DNA of 64,000 bases from Cladorhizidae sp. MBARI D1340-BT2 (taxonomy: Eukaryota; Porifera; Demospongiae; Poecilosclerida; Cladorhizidae), in the NCBI GenBank assembly GCA_028752905.1, contig JAQNBH010000299.1, positions 62,001-126,000 of the forward strand. The letters are read 5' to 3'. Within the stretch, counting starts at the first letter, position 1; every line of letters starts with the position of its first letter. Shown here piece after piece: positions 44,490 to 55,700 of the stretch. The translations under genes were made by a program, and so were the position numbers. The notes beneath the pieces are model-generated. The model saw nothing but the letters and a program-made list of their open reading frames with translations, was not told the origin of the DNA and searched no databases.

Positions 44490-45510
44490 TACAGCACTAC
44501 ATGCTGCCCATCCATGACCTCGAGAGCTGAATCTTCTATTTTCTGGCCTGGACTTACAAACGACATCCAATGCTATCAGAGCCAGCTGCAGCCACTGCAA
44601 TAGGATGGCCCCATCCCAGGCTGCAATGCCTCCAACACCAGCCATCCTATCTGCATACATGTTTCAGTGCATCTGCGCCGATTTTTTCCACTATACAAGA
44701 TTCAACTACTTGGTGATTGTAGACTGCTATATAATCCAATTGGCCAATTGTCGAAAGATCCACCAATGGTGCCCTAGGCCTCATCAACACCCTGAGAAGA
44801 ACCTTTGCTACCTTTGGCATACCAGACGAGTTCATTTCCGATGGAGGCCCTGAATTCATAGCCCACACCACAAGACAATTCTTGGCTGAATGGGATCCAT
44901 CACAGACTGAGTTCAGTTGCCTTTCCTCACAGCAATTGCAGAGCTGAAATTGGAGTAAAAACCATCAAGAGACTCATCCCTAATAACGTGGGACCCAGAG
45001 GAGATATCAATGTCGACACATTCCAACTAGCCATCCTCCAATACCGAAATACACCAGGTCAGGACACCAAGTTCCTGTATCAGGACATCAAGTTATCAGG
45101 ACATCAAGTTATCAGGACACCAAGTTCCTGTATCAGGACATCAAGTTATCAGGACACCAAGTTCCTGTATCAGGACATCAAGTTATCCCCAGCCATGTGC
45201 ATCTTCGGGAGACCAACAAGAGACCTAATCCCTATCCTCCCTGGCAAGTACCACCCTCACCAAACATGGAGGGAATCACTGTCAGCCACAGAGGAAGCGT
45301 TGAGAAACATTAATCATGAACAATGGAAGGAACACACCAAACTTCTCCCACCCCTCCACATCGGTGACCAAGTCAGAATACAAAACCAGACTGGACCCAA
45401 CCCTAACAAATGGGACAAGACTGGGACAGTTATCGAAGTGCACCAATTTATACCATCAATATTCCATCAAAGTAGATGGGAGTGACAGAATTACCCTGTG
45501 AAACAAGAAT
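44490..45510 (+). pseudogene. Integrase domain with internal tandem duplication
   Basis: Zn-binding HHCC remnants (LTALHAAHP near 44490-44515; SCSHCNRMAPSQA near 44584-44620) precede the catalytic core. The core has QCICADFF (first Asp, about 44668), ISDGGPEFIAHTTRQFLAEW in another frame near 44833-44890, and HSNCRAEIGVKTIKRL (Glu, about 44940). The C-terminal part (44988-45485) reads FQLAILQYRNTPG and later SPAMCIFGRPTRDL, WRESLSATEEAL and a beta-rich LHIGDQVRIQNQTGPNPNKW. Between NTPG and SPAMCIFG, a block encoding FLYQDIKLS-like repeats (about 45064-45184) has been inserted by tandem duplication. Integrase joins element DNA to the chromosome; this copy has several frame changes. Confidence 0.82.
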
Positions 45511-45987
45511 ACATTATGACCCTAAACCAAAACGAACCATTTTGGAAGATCTCACCTCCTTCCACCAGACCTTGCAGCTGAGAACACACCACCCTCCACT
45601 ACCACTGGATTACTTAACCATCCAATCTCACCACCTGAGACTACCACTACTGACCCAATGATCTATCCTACACCACCAGATATTTGCATCCCCACCAGGA
45701 CCACTCCAATGGCAATGACATGACCCCCACTGGAGCTACAGCCATCCTCCCCACTATCAACACCGGTCACCCCTTCACCTCCACCCTTTATTCCATCACC
45801 AACTAAATCTTCACCTGCCAAACTCAGGAGATCAACTAGAATAAGGAGACCCCCCAAATGACAGGAGTGAGGATTATACCCTAAAATAACATCAGTCTTC
45901 CACCCACTCCCTTGACTCCACCCACTCCCTTGACTCCACCCACTCCCTTGACTCCACCCACTCCCTTGACACATGTGCTAAAGACTT
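45500..45987 (+). other. 3' part of the Ty3/gypsy element after integrase
   Basis: Pro/Thr/Ser-rich coding remnants and then about four copies of an 18-bp repeat (CACTCCCTTGACTCCACC) at 45899-45970. No further domain is recognised. Confidence 0.55.
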
Positions 45988-46003
45988 GGGAGGAGATAGA
46001 GAA
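45988..46003 (+). other. Polypurine tract of the Ty3/gypsy element
   Basis: GGGAGGAGATAGAGAA lies directly upstream of the 3' LTR copy, the usual primer site for plus-strand synthesis. Confidence 0.7.
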
Positions 46004-46007
46004 CATT

Positions 46008-46077
46008 GAATGTTGAACCTATATAGCTAATGACCCTTACCATATTACTTCAGTTATGCTTAAACATTGTTACATGC
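46008..46077 (+). repeat. 3' LTR, truncated
   Basis: TGTTGAACCTATATAGCTAA through CTTCAGTTATGCTTAAACAT matches the start of the 5' LTR. It stops at about 46077, after which satellite resumes. Confidence 0.75.
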
Positions 46078-46084
46078 CAAGCAC

Positions 46085-47640
46085 AAAAATAATCTTAGCC
46101 TTTGTCCAAGCACTAACCCTAGTCATTGTAGCACTAACCCTAGTCATTGTCCAACCCCTAACCCTAGTCATTGTCCAAGTCATAACCCTAGTCATTGTAG
46201 CACTAACCCGAGTCATTGTCCAAGCCCTAACCCTAGTCATTGTCCAAGCCCTAACCCTAGTCATTGTCCAAGCCCTAACCCTAGTCATTGTCCAAGTCCT
46301 AACCCTAGTCATTGTCCAAGCCCTAACCCTAGTCATTGTCCAAGCCCTAACCCTAGTCATTGTCATGGCCCTAACCCTAGTCATTGTCCAAGCCCTAACC
46401 CTAGTCATTGTCCAAGCCCTAACCCTAGTCATTGTCCAAGTCCTAACCCTAGTCATGGTCCAAGTCCTAACCCTAGTCATTGTCCAAGCCCTAACCCTAG
46501 TCATTGTCCAAGCCCTAACCCTAGTCATAGTCCAAGTCCTAACCCTAGTCATAGTCCAAGCCCTAACCCTAGTCATGGTCCAAGCCCTAACCCTAGTCAT
46601 GGTCCAAGCCCAAACCCTAGTCATTGTCCAAGCCCTAACTCCAGTCATTGTCCAAGCCCTAACCCTAGTCATTGTCCAAGCCCTAACCCTAGTCATTGTC
46701 CAAGCCCTAACCCTAGTCATTGTCCAAGCCCTAACCCTAGTCATAGTCCAAGCCCTAACCCTAGTCATGGTCCAAGCCCAAACCCTAGTCATTGTCCAAG
46801 CCCTAACCCTAGTCATAGTCCAAGCCCTAACCCTAGTCATGGTCCAAGCCCTAACCCTAGTCATTGTCCAAGCCCTAACCCTAGTCATTGTCCTGGCCCT
46901 AACCCTAGTCATTGTCCAAGCCCTAACCCTAGTCATGGTCCAAGCCCTAACCCTAGTCATGGTCCAAGCCCTAACCCTAGTCATGGTCCAAGCCCTAACC
47001 CTAGTCATAGTCCAAGCCCTAACCCTAGTCATGGTCCAAGCCATAACCTTAGTCATTGTCCAAGCCCTAAACCTAGCCATTATCCAAGCCCTAATCCTAG
47101 TCATAGTCCAAGCCCTAACCCTAGTCATAGTCCAAGTCCTAACCCTAGTCATAGTCCAAGCCCTAACCCTAGTCATTGTCCAAGCCCTAACCCTAGTCAT
47201 AGTCCAAGCCCTAACCCTAGTCATTGTCCAAGCCCTAACCCTAGTCATGGTCCAAGCCCTAAACCTTAGTCATTGTCAAAGCCCTAACCCTAGTCATTGT
47301 CCAAGTCCTAACCCTAGTCATAGTCCAAGCCCTAACCCTAGTCATGGTCCAAGCCCTAACCCTAGTCATTGTCAAAGCCCTAACCATAGTCATTGTCCAA
47401 GTCCTAACCCTAGTCATGGTCCAAGCCCTAAACCTTAGTCATTGTCAAAGCCCTAACCCTAGTCATTGTCCAAGTCCTAACCCTAGTCATAGTCCAAGCC
47501 CTAACCCTAGTCATGGTCCAAGCCCTAAACCTTAGTCATTGTCAAAGCCCTAACCCTAGTCATTGTCCAAGCCCTAACCCTAGTCATGGTCCAAGCCCTA
47601 CTATAGTCATGGTCTAAGCCCTACTATAGTCATGGTCCAA
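46085..47640. repeat. 24-bp telomere-like satellite
   Basis: Regular units with TCATTG, TCATGG and TCATAG variants. From 47261 three units carry an extra A (CCCTAAACCTTAGTCATTGT at 47261, 47430 and 47527), giving 25-bp monomers and offsets of 169 and 97 bp (7 x 24 + 1 and 4 x 24 + 1). Confidence 0.94.
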
Positions 47641-47644
47641 GCCC

Positions 47645-48142
47645 TACAGTGTAGCTCTCCAAGCCCTAGCCCTAGTCATTGCATCCAGACTAGGTCGCGT
47701 ACCCGTAGTCATTCTCCAAGCCCTAAACTAGGTCCTACTGTACTTAAGCCCTAACAGTAACACACTTCCCAAGATCATGCACTCCCCAGCTGTTCTAGTA
47801 AAGTCAAGCCAAACATTGGTGCATCTAACTTCCCCACTCCCCAGCTTCCCTACTAGAGTTGACAGCAGGGATGTAGATTCATATTCACCAGTTCTTCCCT
47901 AAAAGGCATGCATGTAGCACACAGAAAGGTAACTGAGTGAACACATACTCCTTAACAGATATTGTAAATTTCTCAATGCCAGCTGCTAAAATGGTTATAC
48001 TTGCAGGCTAGATTGTGTATGTATTTGGGGAATGACTAACAGTTGGTAGCTATAACTCAAGCAGCAGCTTTGTTTCTTTACCAGCCTACCTTCCTGGCTA
48101 CAGGCTCAGGCAGCATTGTTTCTTTACACACTATAGTACTTC
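47645..48142. repeat. Recurring spacer module, copy 5
   Basis: Lead-in TGTAGCTCTCC...CAGACTAGGTCGCGTA followed by the full block to GGCAGCATTGTTTCTTTA. Same orientation as the other four copies. Confidence 0.88.
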
Positions 48143-48884
48143 TAACCCTAGTCATTGTCCAGGCACTAATACTAGTCATTGTCCAAGCTCTAACCCTGGC
48201 ATTTGTCCAAGCCCTAACCCTATTCTTTGTCCAATCCGTAACCCTGGTCAATGTCCAACCCCTAACCATAGCCTTTGTCCAAGCCCTAACCCTAGTCTTT
48301 GTCCAAGCCCTAACCCTAGTCATGGTCCAAGCCCTAACCCTAGTCATTGTCCAAGCCCTAACCCTAGTCATTGTCCAAGCCCTAACCCTAGTCATTGTCC
48401 AAGCCCTAGACCTAGTCATTGTCCAAGCCCTAACCCTAGTCATTGTCCAAGCCCTAACCCTAGTCATTGTCCAAGCCCTAACCCTAGTCATTGTCCAAGC
48501 ACTAACCCTAGTCATGGTCCAAGCCCTAACCCTAGTCATGGTCCAAGCCCTAGCCCTAGTCATAGTCCAAGCCCTAAATATAGTCATTGTCCAAGCAATA
48601 ATTCTAGTCATTGTCCAAGCCCTAACCCTAGTCATAATCCAAGCCCTACCCTAGTCATTGTCCAAGCCCTAACCCTAGTCATTGTCCAAGCCTTAACCCT
48701 AGTCATTGTCCAAGCCCTAACTCTAGTCATTGTCCAAGCCCTAACCCTAGTCATGGTCCAAGCCCTAACCCTAGTCATGGTCCAAGCCCTAGCCCTAGTC
48801 ATTGTCCAAGCCCTAACCCTAGCTTTTGTCCATGCCCAAAACATGGTCAATGTCAAACCCCTAATCCTAGCCTTAGTCAAAGTC
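48143..48884. repeat. 24-bp satellite flanking the first hAT element
   Basis: Regular units. The last ~75 bp (GCTTTTGTCCATGCCCAAAA, CATGGTCAATGTCAAACCCC, AATCCTAGCCTTAGTCAAAG) are the same as the end of each spacer between the later hAT copies. AAAGTC at 48879-48884 is the left target-site copy. Confidence 0.93.
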
Positions 48885-49054
48885 CAGGGGTGTATTTAGG
48901 GGGGGGCGGGGGGGGGGGGCATTCGCCCCCCCTTGTATCATTCTCGCCCCCCCCCCCCTTGAAATTAGAGATATTTTTTTAAATAATGTCAAGAAAGGTG
49001 TAATACAAGAAAGGTGTAATAAGCTTATGATATCAGGTTCAAATGATAGGAATG

Positions 49055-51241
49055 TCAAACTGAGGTTCTTCTTGGTTTTCTCTGCCATACGTCCACAATC
49101 TCTTCAAGGTCGCTCTCAGAGAGTACTTCTGGTGCCTCTATAGCAATCCTCATAAGGTGAGAAAGGCTGCAGTCACTTAGAGAATTACGCAAACGAGTCT
49201 TGATCATCTTCATCTGTGAGAAGCTTCTCTCCACAGAAGCAGTAGAAACTGGAATCGATAAGCAGATGGAGGCAATCTTGTGCAAATTGGGAAACATGGC
49301 CTTGAGCATGTCGTTTGAAACAAGTTCTTTCAGCTGTGATGCAGTAGTATCCCGTGGTTGCTTGACTAACAGCTGGCGGAATGTTTTCCACTCTGTAAGT
49401 ATTTCAGTGGAAATCATGGCTGTCTTCACTGTTTCTTCTCCATCCAATGTTTCTGCATCTCTATCTTCTCCGTAGTGAGCAATCAGTTTCTCAACAGACG
49501 TGTCTCCATAAGTGGGAAAAGATACTGAATCTGGTTTTGGAACTTTCCGTGGATCGAATATAGACAATGCTGATACAACAGCGTTGGATGAAGAAAATCG
49601 GCTTGTTATGTTGGCCTTTAAATCAGCAACAAAAGGCTTACCAACAACATTCTGGAACGAAAGTATTTTATCAGCGTCAATAGACACCTTTGTAGATGAC
49701 TTCAAGTCTTCAACGTTTTCAAGAAGCTCCAACACCCAGTTCGCTCCAGGCAAAACTGCATCATCCAAGGATTTAACAGTAGCATCAACAAGGAATGATA
49801 TCAACGAGAGGTCAAGCTGCTCTGCCTGAAGTGCTTTGCTGAGCTTGGCTACTTGTGGTAGAGTGAAATCAAGCAAATATATAGCTGCAATCGTAGACAA
49901 TTTGCAGAGGGCACCATGGATTCCAAGAGCTTCTGGCTCGTGGGACGTCTCGTAGATGTTCCCAATGGTGATTACAATTGCAGAATAACTTGCTTTGACA
50001 GCTTTGACACACCTTTCATGTGCCAGCCAGCGTGTGTCAGATGGCTTGATCACTTTCATTTCTGGAAGTTCAAGAACGTGCTGTACCTCCTTCAGACACT
50101 CTGCTCGCTTGGGGGAATTGCGAAAATGCTTCCAAAGAGTAGTCAATGTTCTGTAAACATGAGCAATTCCAGGAGTTTTATTGGCAGCTTGCACACAAGC
50201 CCACTGCAGTAAGTGACAGTGGCAGTGTATAAACAGAGCGTGAGGAGTATGTTTCTTGATACGTGCCTGAACCCCGGTCTTTCGTCCAGAAAAAGTTGCA
50301 GCTCCATCAAATCCCAATCCAACTATTCTTCCGACTTGTAGACCTTTCTTCTTTAAACAATCGATGAGATTAGAATAGATGGTCTCTGCATCAGCCTTCT
50401 TCAATGGAATAAGCTCCAGAAAGCACTCTACTGGTACACCATCTTCCTCCCAGCGGCAAAACACAGACAATTCTTCTACGTTGGTGACATCTGTGCACTC
50501 ATCTGCCATGAGGCTGTACATAGGTGCCTTTTGAAGTCGCTTCAGAATCGACTCCTCCACCCATGTCCCCAATGATTCGATGAATTCAACCACAGCCACT
50601 CTTGATGTGTACACAGCATTTCTTGGTGCAGTTTCTAAGAATTGCTTCAAATGTTGGCTGCCACATCGAACCACCACGTCAACCAGCTTCTCAAATTTTG
50701 TCGAATGTGCAACTTGTTCTTTCGTAAGAAAATGAGTGAGTAGGATCAGGCACTTCACTGCAGCTCTGTTCTGAGCTCTTTTGCGAGCTAAAACATTCTG
50801 GAGTTGCTGTACAACTGTTCCACCTTTGGCTGCTCCTTTAGCTGCAAAAAGAGCTTGAGTTGCATTGATATGGAAGTCACTTCTCGCATGAGCTTTCATT
50901 TTTTCAACAGCTTTCTTCCAATTTCTGCAAGGTTGTGTGACCCACACTCCTCCAGTACGCTGCAGACCAGATTGCTTGCAAACCTTGCAAAAGGCACCAT
51001 CGCTATCCTCGTCATAATAGAGCCAACTGAAATCTTTCTCCCAGCTCTTAGAGTATTTTCTCTTCGTGGATACAGAAGAGCGGTGTTTGTTTTGCTTGCT
51101 TTTCTTTGAAGGTGGAGGACTAAGGCTAGGACTAGATGCCTCGACATGCTCAGAGCTATCTGTTCTGCTATCTTCGCTATCGCTGCTATTAGCATGAGAA
51201 GAGGCTTGAGAAGTACTTGCAAAGTATGAGCGAATATCCAT
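49055..51241 (-). CDS. hAT-family transposase, 728 aa, intact (unit 1)
   Basis: A complete DDE-type transposase that should cut out and reinsert the element. Residues 1-40 are Ser-rich; 42-66 are basic (PPSKKSKQNKHR, KRKYSKS) and look like a nuclear localisation signal. A TTF/BED-like zinc finger follows, with C85, C88, H118 and H124. The RNase-H-like core starts near 165 (DUF4371-like), with D247 in LMADECTDVTN and D312 in GLGFDGAATFSGR. It has the hAT His/Cys cluster at 339-343 (IHCHCHLLQW), DTRWLAHE (402-409) and an alpha-helical insertion domain. The C-terminal dimerisation domain (about 645-705) has STASVERSFSQMK, with the likely catalytic Glu at 671, and TRLRNSLSDCSLSHLM. The length is typical of the ZMYM1/TTF-type hAT group. 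The start is the first Met after an upstream region with E-box repeats. No intron is needed. Confidence 0.95.
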   Translation of the reverse strand: MDIRSYFASTSQASSHANSSDSEDSRTDSSEHVEASSPSLSPPPSKKSKQNKHRSSVSTKRKYSKSWEKDFSWLYYDEDSDGAFCKVCKQSGLQRTGGVWVTQPCRNWKKAVEKMKAHARSDFHINATQALFAAKGAAKGGTVVQQLQNVLARKRAQNRAAVKCLILLTHFLTKEQVAHSTKFEKLVDVVVRCGSQHLKQFLETAPRNAVYTSRVAVVEFIESLGTWVEESILKRLQKAPMYSLMADECTDVTNVEELSVFCRWEEDGVPVECFLELIPLKKADAETIYSNLIDCLKKKGLQVGRIVGLGFDGAATFSGRKTGVQARIKKHTPHALFIHCHCHLLQWACVQAANKTPGIAHVYRTLTTLWKHFRNSPKRAECLKEVQHVLELPEMKVIKPSDTRWLAHERCVKAVKASYSAIVITIGNIYETSHEPEALGIHGALCKLSTIAAIYLLDFTLPQVAKLSKALQAEQLDLSLISFLVDATVKSLDDAVLPGANWVLELLENVEDLKSSTKVSIDADKILSFQNVVGKPFVADLKANITSRFSSSNAVVSALSIFDPRKVPKPDSVSFPTYGDTSVEKLIAHYGEDRDAETLDGEETVKTAMISTEILTEWKTFRQLLVKQPRDTTASQLKELVSNDMLKAMFPNLHKIASICLSIPVSTASVERSFSQMKMIKTRLRNSLSDCSLSHLMRIAIEAPEVLSESDLEEIVDVWQRKPRRTSV

Positions 51242-51278
51242 ATTAATATGAAGAGAAATCAGCTAGTAAGGTTTCTTT

Positions 51279-51672
51279 TATAGAGACTTTAAGACCATGA
51301 CATAATGGACTGAGTTAAAAATACTGAGAGAGAGTGGGAAAGAAGGAGGGAACTGAAGAAGTGAAAAACCTACAAAGGAGAACACGTGGTGGTGTGTGAT
51401 GACTTTAAGACCATGACATAATGGACTGAGTTAAAAATACTGAGAGAGAGTGGGAAAGAAGGAGGGAACTGAAGAAGTGACAAACCTACAAAGGAGAACA
51501 CGTGGTGGCGTGTGATGACATCATGTCTAAGATTAGACTTGAAGACCATGACATAATGGACTGAGTTAAAAATACTGAGAGAGAGGGAGTGGGAAAGAAG
51601 GAGAAACAAAAGAAGTGACAAACCTACAAAGGAGAGCACGTGGTGGTGTGTGATGTCATCGTGTCATGACAC
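51279..51672 (-). promoter_or_regulatory. Triplicated upstream repeat with CACGTG boxes (unit 1)
   Basis: Three imperfect copies (starting about 51283, 51399 and 51535) lie directly upstream of the transposase start. Each contains ACTTTAAGACCATGACATAA, a GAGAGAGTGGGAAAGAAGGA purine stretch and AAAGGAGAACACGTGGTGG. The E-box CACGTG occurs at 51383, 51499 and 51637. The block ends in the 12-bp palindrome GTGTCATGACAC (51661-51672). A promoter or transposase-binding role is inferred from position. The same layout recurs at 55105-55498, 58930-59325 and 62755-63150. Confidence 0.55.
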
Positions 51673-52316
51673 ATGCTCTCCTTTTTCCAAGCAGCTACAA
51701 TATCATGAGAAATATATACAGTCTAGCCATAGTTCGGTATAGCATAATGCCATTGGTAGTCAGTCAAAATAGCTATCCTCAGACATTGTAAAAGCAAAAA
51801 AAAATATGGGGGGATCTTCCCCCCAGAACCCCCTTTTACGACTTATGAACATGTTAAGAAAATATTAACAAAAATTAGGGCACCAAGTGACCAACCATTT
51901 CCACCCCCCCCTAGAGAACTAGAGAAAAATTGTGTATGAAACCTGTTGTCCATGATTTTGTAAGAAAATGCATGGAATGCAACATAATTCGATTTCACAA
52001 AAGCCCACCTCCATTATACGAGTGACAAGTGACTATATCTAATCTATATATGCTGATTGCCTTAGCATGCAACTTCAGCAAATATTTAAGATGGAATGTT
52101 GTACTAAAGATTTTAGAAAAAGTGCATGCCATCATAAGTAGCAGCTATATATACAGTTAGTACTGCAAAAATACCTGTGGGTAAAACACTTTCGTACTCC
52201 ACGCGGAAGCCCAGGGTGCACGTCCCCTTTCCGCACCATCCAGGCTCTCCGCCCCCCCTTATTTTTCCATATCTCAAGTTCGCCCCCCCTTGGCAAAATT
52301 TCTGTATACAACCCTG
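51673..52316. other. hAT unit 1 right-hand non-coding region
   Basis: AT-rich DNA with short G/C tracts (GGGGGGATCTTCCCCCC hairpin near 51808) up to the right inverted repeat. No gene seen. Confidence 0.6.
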
Positions 52317-52706
52317 AAAGTCCTAACCCTAGTCATTGTTGAGGTACTAACACTAGTCATGGTCCAAGCCCTAATCCTAGTCATTGTCCAAGCCCTAACC
52401 CTATTCATGGTCCAAGCCCTAACCCTATTCATGGTCCAAGCCCTAACCCTAGTCATGGTCAAAGCCGTAACCTTAGTCATTGTCCAAGCCATAAACCTAG
52501 TCATTGTCCAAGCCCTAACCCTAGTCATTGTCCAAGCCCTAACCATAGTCATTGTCCAAGCCCTAACCCTAGTCATTGTCCAGGCCCTAAACCTAGTCAT
52601 TGTCCAAGCCCTAACCCTAGTCATTGTCCAAGCCCTAACCCTAGCTTTTGTCCATGCCCAAAACATGGTCAATGTCAAACCCCTAATCCTAGCCTTAGTC
52701 AAAGTC
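52317..52706. repeat. 390-bp satellite spacer between hAT units 1 and 2
   Basis: About 16 units of the 24-bp satellite, starting AAAGTCCTAACCC and ending CCTTAGTCAAAGTC. The same 390 bp recur at 56147-56536 and 59969-60358 with single-base differences. Confidence 0.95.
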
Positions 52707-55700
52707 CAGGGGTGTATTTAGGGGGGGGCGGGGGGGGGGGGGGGCATTCGCCCCCCCTTGTATCATTCTCGCCCCCCCCCCCCTTGAAATTAGAGATTTT
52801 TTTTTTAAATAATGTCAAGAAAGGTGTAATACAAGAAAGGTGTAATAAGCTTATGATATCAGGTTCAAATGATAGGAATGTCAAACTGAGGTTCTTCTTG
52901 GTTTTCTCTGCCATACGTCCACAATCTCTTCAAGGTCGCTCTCAGAGAGTACTTCTGGTGCCTCTATAGCAATCCTCATAAGGTGAGAAAGGCTGCAGTC
53001 ACTTAGAGAATTACGCAAACGAGTCTTGATCATCTTCATCTGTGAGAAGCTTCTCTCCACAGAAGCAGTAGAAACTGGAATCGATAAGCAGATGGAGGCA
53101 ATCTTGTGCAAATTGGGAAACATGGCCTTGAGCATGTCGTTTGAAACAAGTTCTTTCAGCTGTGATGCAGTAGTATCCCGTGGTTGCTTGACTAACAGCT
53201 GGCGGAATGTTTTCCACTCTGTAAGTATTTCAGTGGAAATCATGGCTGTCTTCACTGTTTCTTCTCCATCCAATGTTTCTGCATCTCTATCTTCTCCGTA
53301 GTGAGCAATCAGTTTCTCAACAGACGTGTCTCCATAAGTGGGAAAAGATACTGAATCTGGTTTTGGAACTTTCCGTGGATCGAATATAGACAATGCTGAT
53401 ACAACAGCGTTGGATGAAGAAAATCGGCTTGTTATGTTGGCCTTTAAATCAGCAACAAAAGGCTTACCAACAACATTCTGGAACGAAAGTATTTTATCAG
53501 CGTCAATAGACACCTTTGTAGATGACTTCAAGTCTTCAACGTTTTCAAGAAGCTCCAACACCCAGTTCGCTCCAGGCAAAACTGCATCATCCAAGGATTT
53601 AACAGTAGCATCAACAAGGAATGATATCAACGAGAGGTCAAGCTGCTCTGCCTGAAGTGCTTTGCTGAGCTTGGCTACTTGTGGTAGAGTGAAATCAAGC
53701 AAATATATAGCTGCAATCGTAGACAATTTGCAGAGGGCACCATGGATTCCAAGAGCTTCTGGCTCGTGGGACGTCTCGTAGATGTTCCCAATGGTGATTA
53801 CAATTGCAGAATAACTTGCTTTGACAGCTTTGACACACCTTTCATGTGCCAGCCAGCGTGTGTCAGATGGCTTGATCACTTTCATTTCTGGAAGTTCAAG
53901 AACGTGCTGTACCTCCTTCAGACACTCTGCTCGCCTGGGGGAATTGCGAAAATGCTTCCAAAGAGTAGTCAATGTTCTGTAAACATGAGCAATTCCAGGA
54001 GTTTTATTGGCAGCTTGCACACAAGCCCACTGCAGTAAGTGACAGTGGCAGTGTATAAACAGAGCGTGAGGAGTATGTTTCTTGATACGTGCCTGAACCC
54101 CGGTCTTTCGTCCAGAAAAAGTTGCAGCTCCATCAAATCCCAATCCAACTATTCTTCCGACTTGTAGACCTTTCTTCTTTAAACAATCGATGAGATTAGA
54201 ATAGATGGTCTCTGCATCAGCCTTCTTCAATGGAATAAGCTCCAGAAAGCACTCTACTGGTACACCATCTTCCTCCCAGCGGCAAAACACAGACAATTCT
54301 TCTACGTTGGTGACATCTGTGCACTCATCTGCCATGAGGCTGTACATAGGTGCCTTTTGAAGTCGCTTCAGAATCGACTCCTCCACCCATGTCCCCAATG
54401 ATTCGATGAATTCAACCACAGCCACTCTTGATGTGTACACAGCATTTCTTGGTGCAGTTTCTAAGAATTGCTTCAAATGTTGGCTGCCACATCGAACCAC
54501 CACGTCAACCAGCTTCTCAAATTTTGTCGAATGTGCAACTTGTTCTTTCGTAAGAAAATGAGTGAGTAGGATCAGGCACTTCACTGCAGCTCTGTTCTGA
54601 GCTCTTTTGCGAGCTAAAACATTCTGGAGTTGCTGTACAACTGTTCCACCTTTGGCTGCTCCTTTAGCTGCAAAAAGAGCTTGAGTTGCATTGATATGGA
54701 AGTCACTTCTCGCATGAGCTTTCATTTTTTCAACAGCTTTCTTCCAATTTCTGCAAGGTTGTGTGACCCACACTCCTCCAGTACGCTGCAGACCAGATTG
54801 CTTGCAAACCTTGCAAAAGGCACCATCGCTATCCTCGTCATAATAGAGCCAACTGAAATCTTTCTCCCAGCTCTTAGAGTATTTTCTCTTCGTGGATACA
54901 GAAGAGCGGTGTTTGTTTTGCTTGCTTTTCTTTGAAGGTGGAGGACTAAGGCTAGGACTAGATGCCTCGACATGCTCAGAGCTATCTGTTCTGCTATCTT
55001 CGCTATCGCTGCTATTAGCATGAGAAGAGGCTTGAGAAGTACTTGCAAAGTATGAGCGAATATCCATATTAATATGAAGAGAAATCAGCTAGTAAGGTTT
55101 CTTTTATAGAGACTTTAAGACCATGACATAATGGACTGAGTTAAAAATACTGAGAGAGAGTGGGAAAGAAGGAGGGAACTGAAGAAGTGACAAACCTACA
55201 AAGGAGAACACGTGGTGGTGTGTGATGACTTTAAGACCATGACATAATGGACTGAGTTAAAAATACTGAGAGAGAGTGGGAAAGAAGGAGGGAACTGAAG
55301 AAGTGACAAACCTACAAAGGAGAACACGTGGTGGCGTGTGATGACATCATGTCTAAGATTAGACTTGAAGACCATGACATAATGGACTGAGTTAAAAATA
55401 CTGAGAGAGAGGGAGTGGGAAAGAAGGAGAAACAAAAGAAGTGACAAACCTACAAAGGAGAGCACGTGGTGGTGTGTGATGTCATCGTGTCATGACACAT
55501 GCTCTCCTTTTTCCAAGCAGCTACAATATCATGAGAAATATATACAGTCTAGCCATAGTTCGGTATAGCATAATGCCATTGGTAGTCAGTCAAAATAGCT
55601 ATCCTCAGACATTGTAAAAGCAAAAAAAAATATGGGGGGATCTTCCCCCCAGAACCCCCTTTTACGACTTATGAACATGTTAAGAAAATATTAACAAAAA

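Larger units (their letters stand above)
41052..46077 (+). mobile_element. Ty3/gypsy LTR retrotransposon, broken copy 2
   Basis: Order on +: 5' LTR, leader, gag, protease, reverse transcriptase, RNase H, integrase, polypurine tract, truncated 3' LTR. This domain order (RNase H before integrase at the end of pol) is that of the Ty3/gypsy group. Every domain has frameshifts or stops. It sits in the 24-bp satellite, just right of spacer module copy 4. Confidence 0.88.
48885..52316 (-). mobile_element. hAT transposon, unit 1 (complete)
   Basis: The left terminus is CAGGGGTGTATTTA and the right terminus, read inward, CAGGGTTGTATACA (11 of 14 match). It is flanked by AAAGTC at 48879-48884 and 52317-52322. 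Joining the flanks across one AAAGTC restores ordinary satellite sequence, which supports a 6-bp target duplication. Both ends are rich in long G/C homopolymers. One intact transposase gene lies on the minus strand. Confidence 0.92.
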
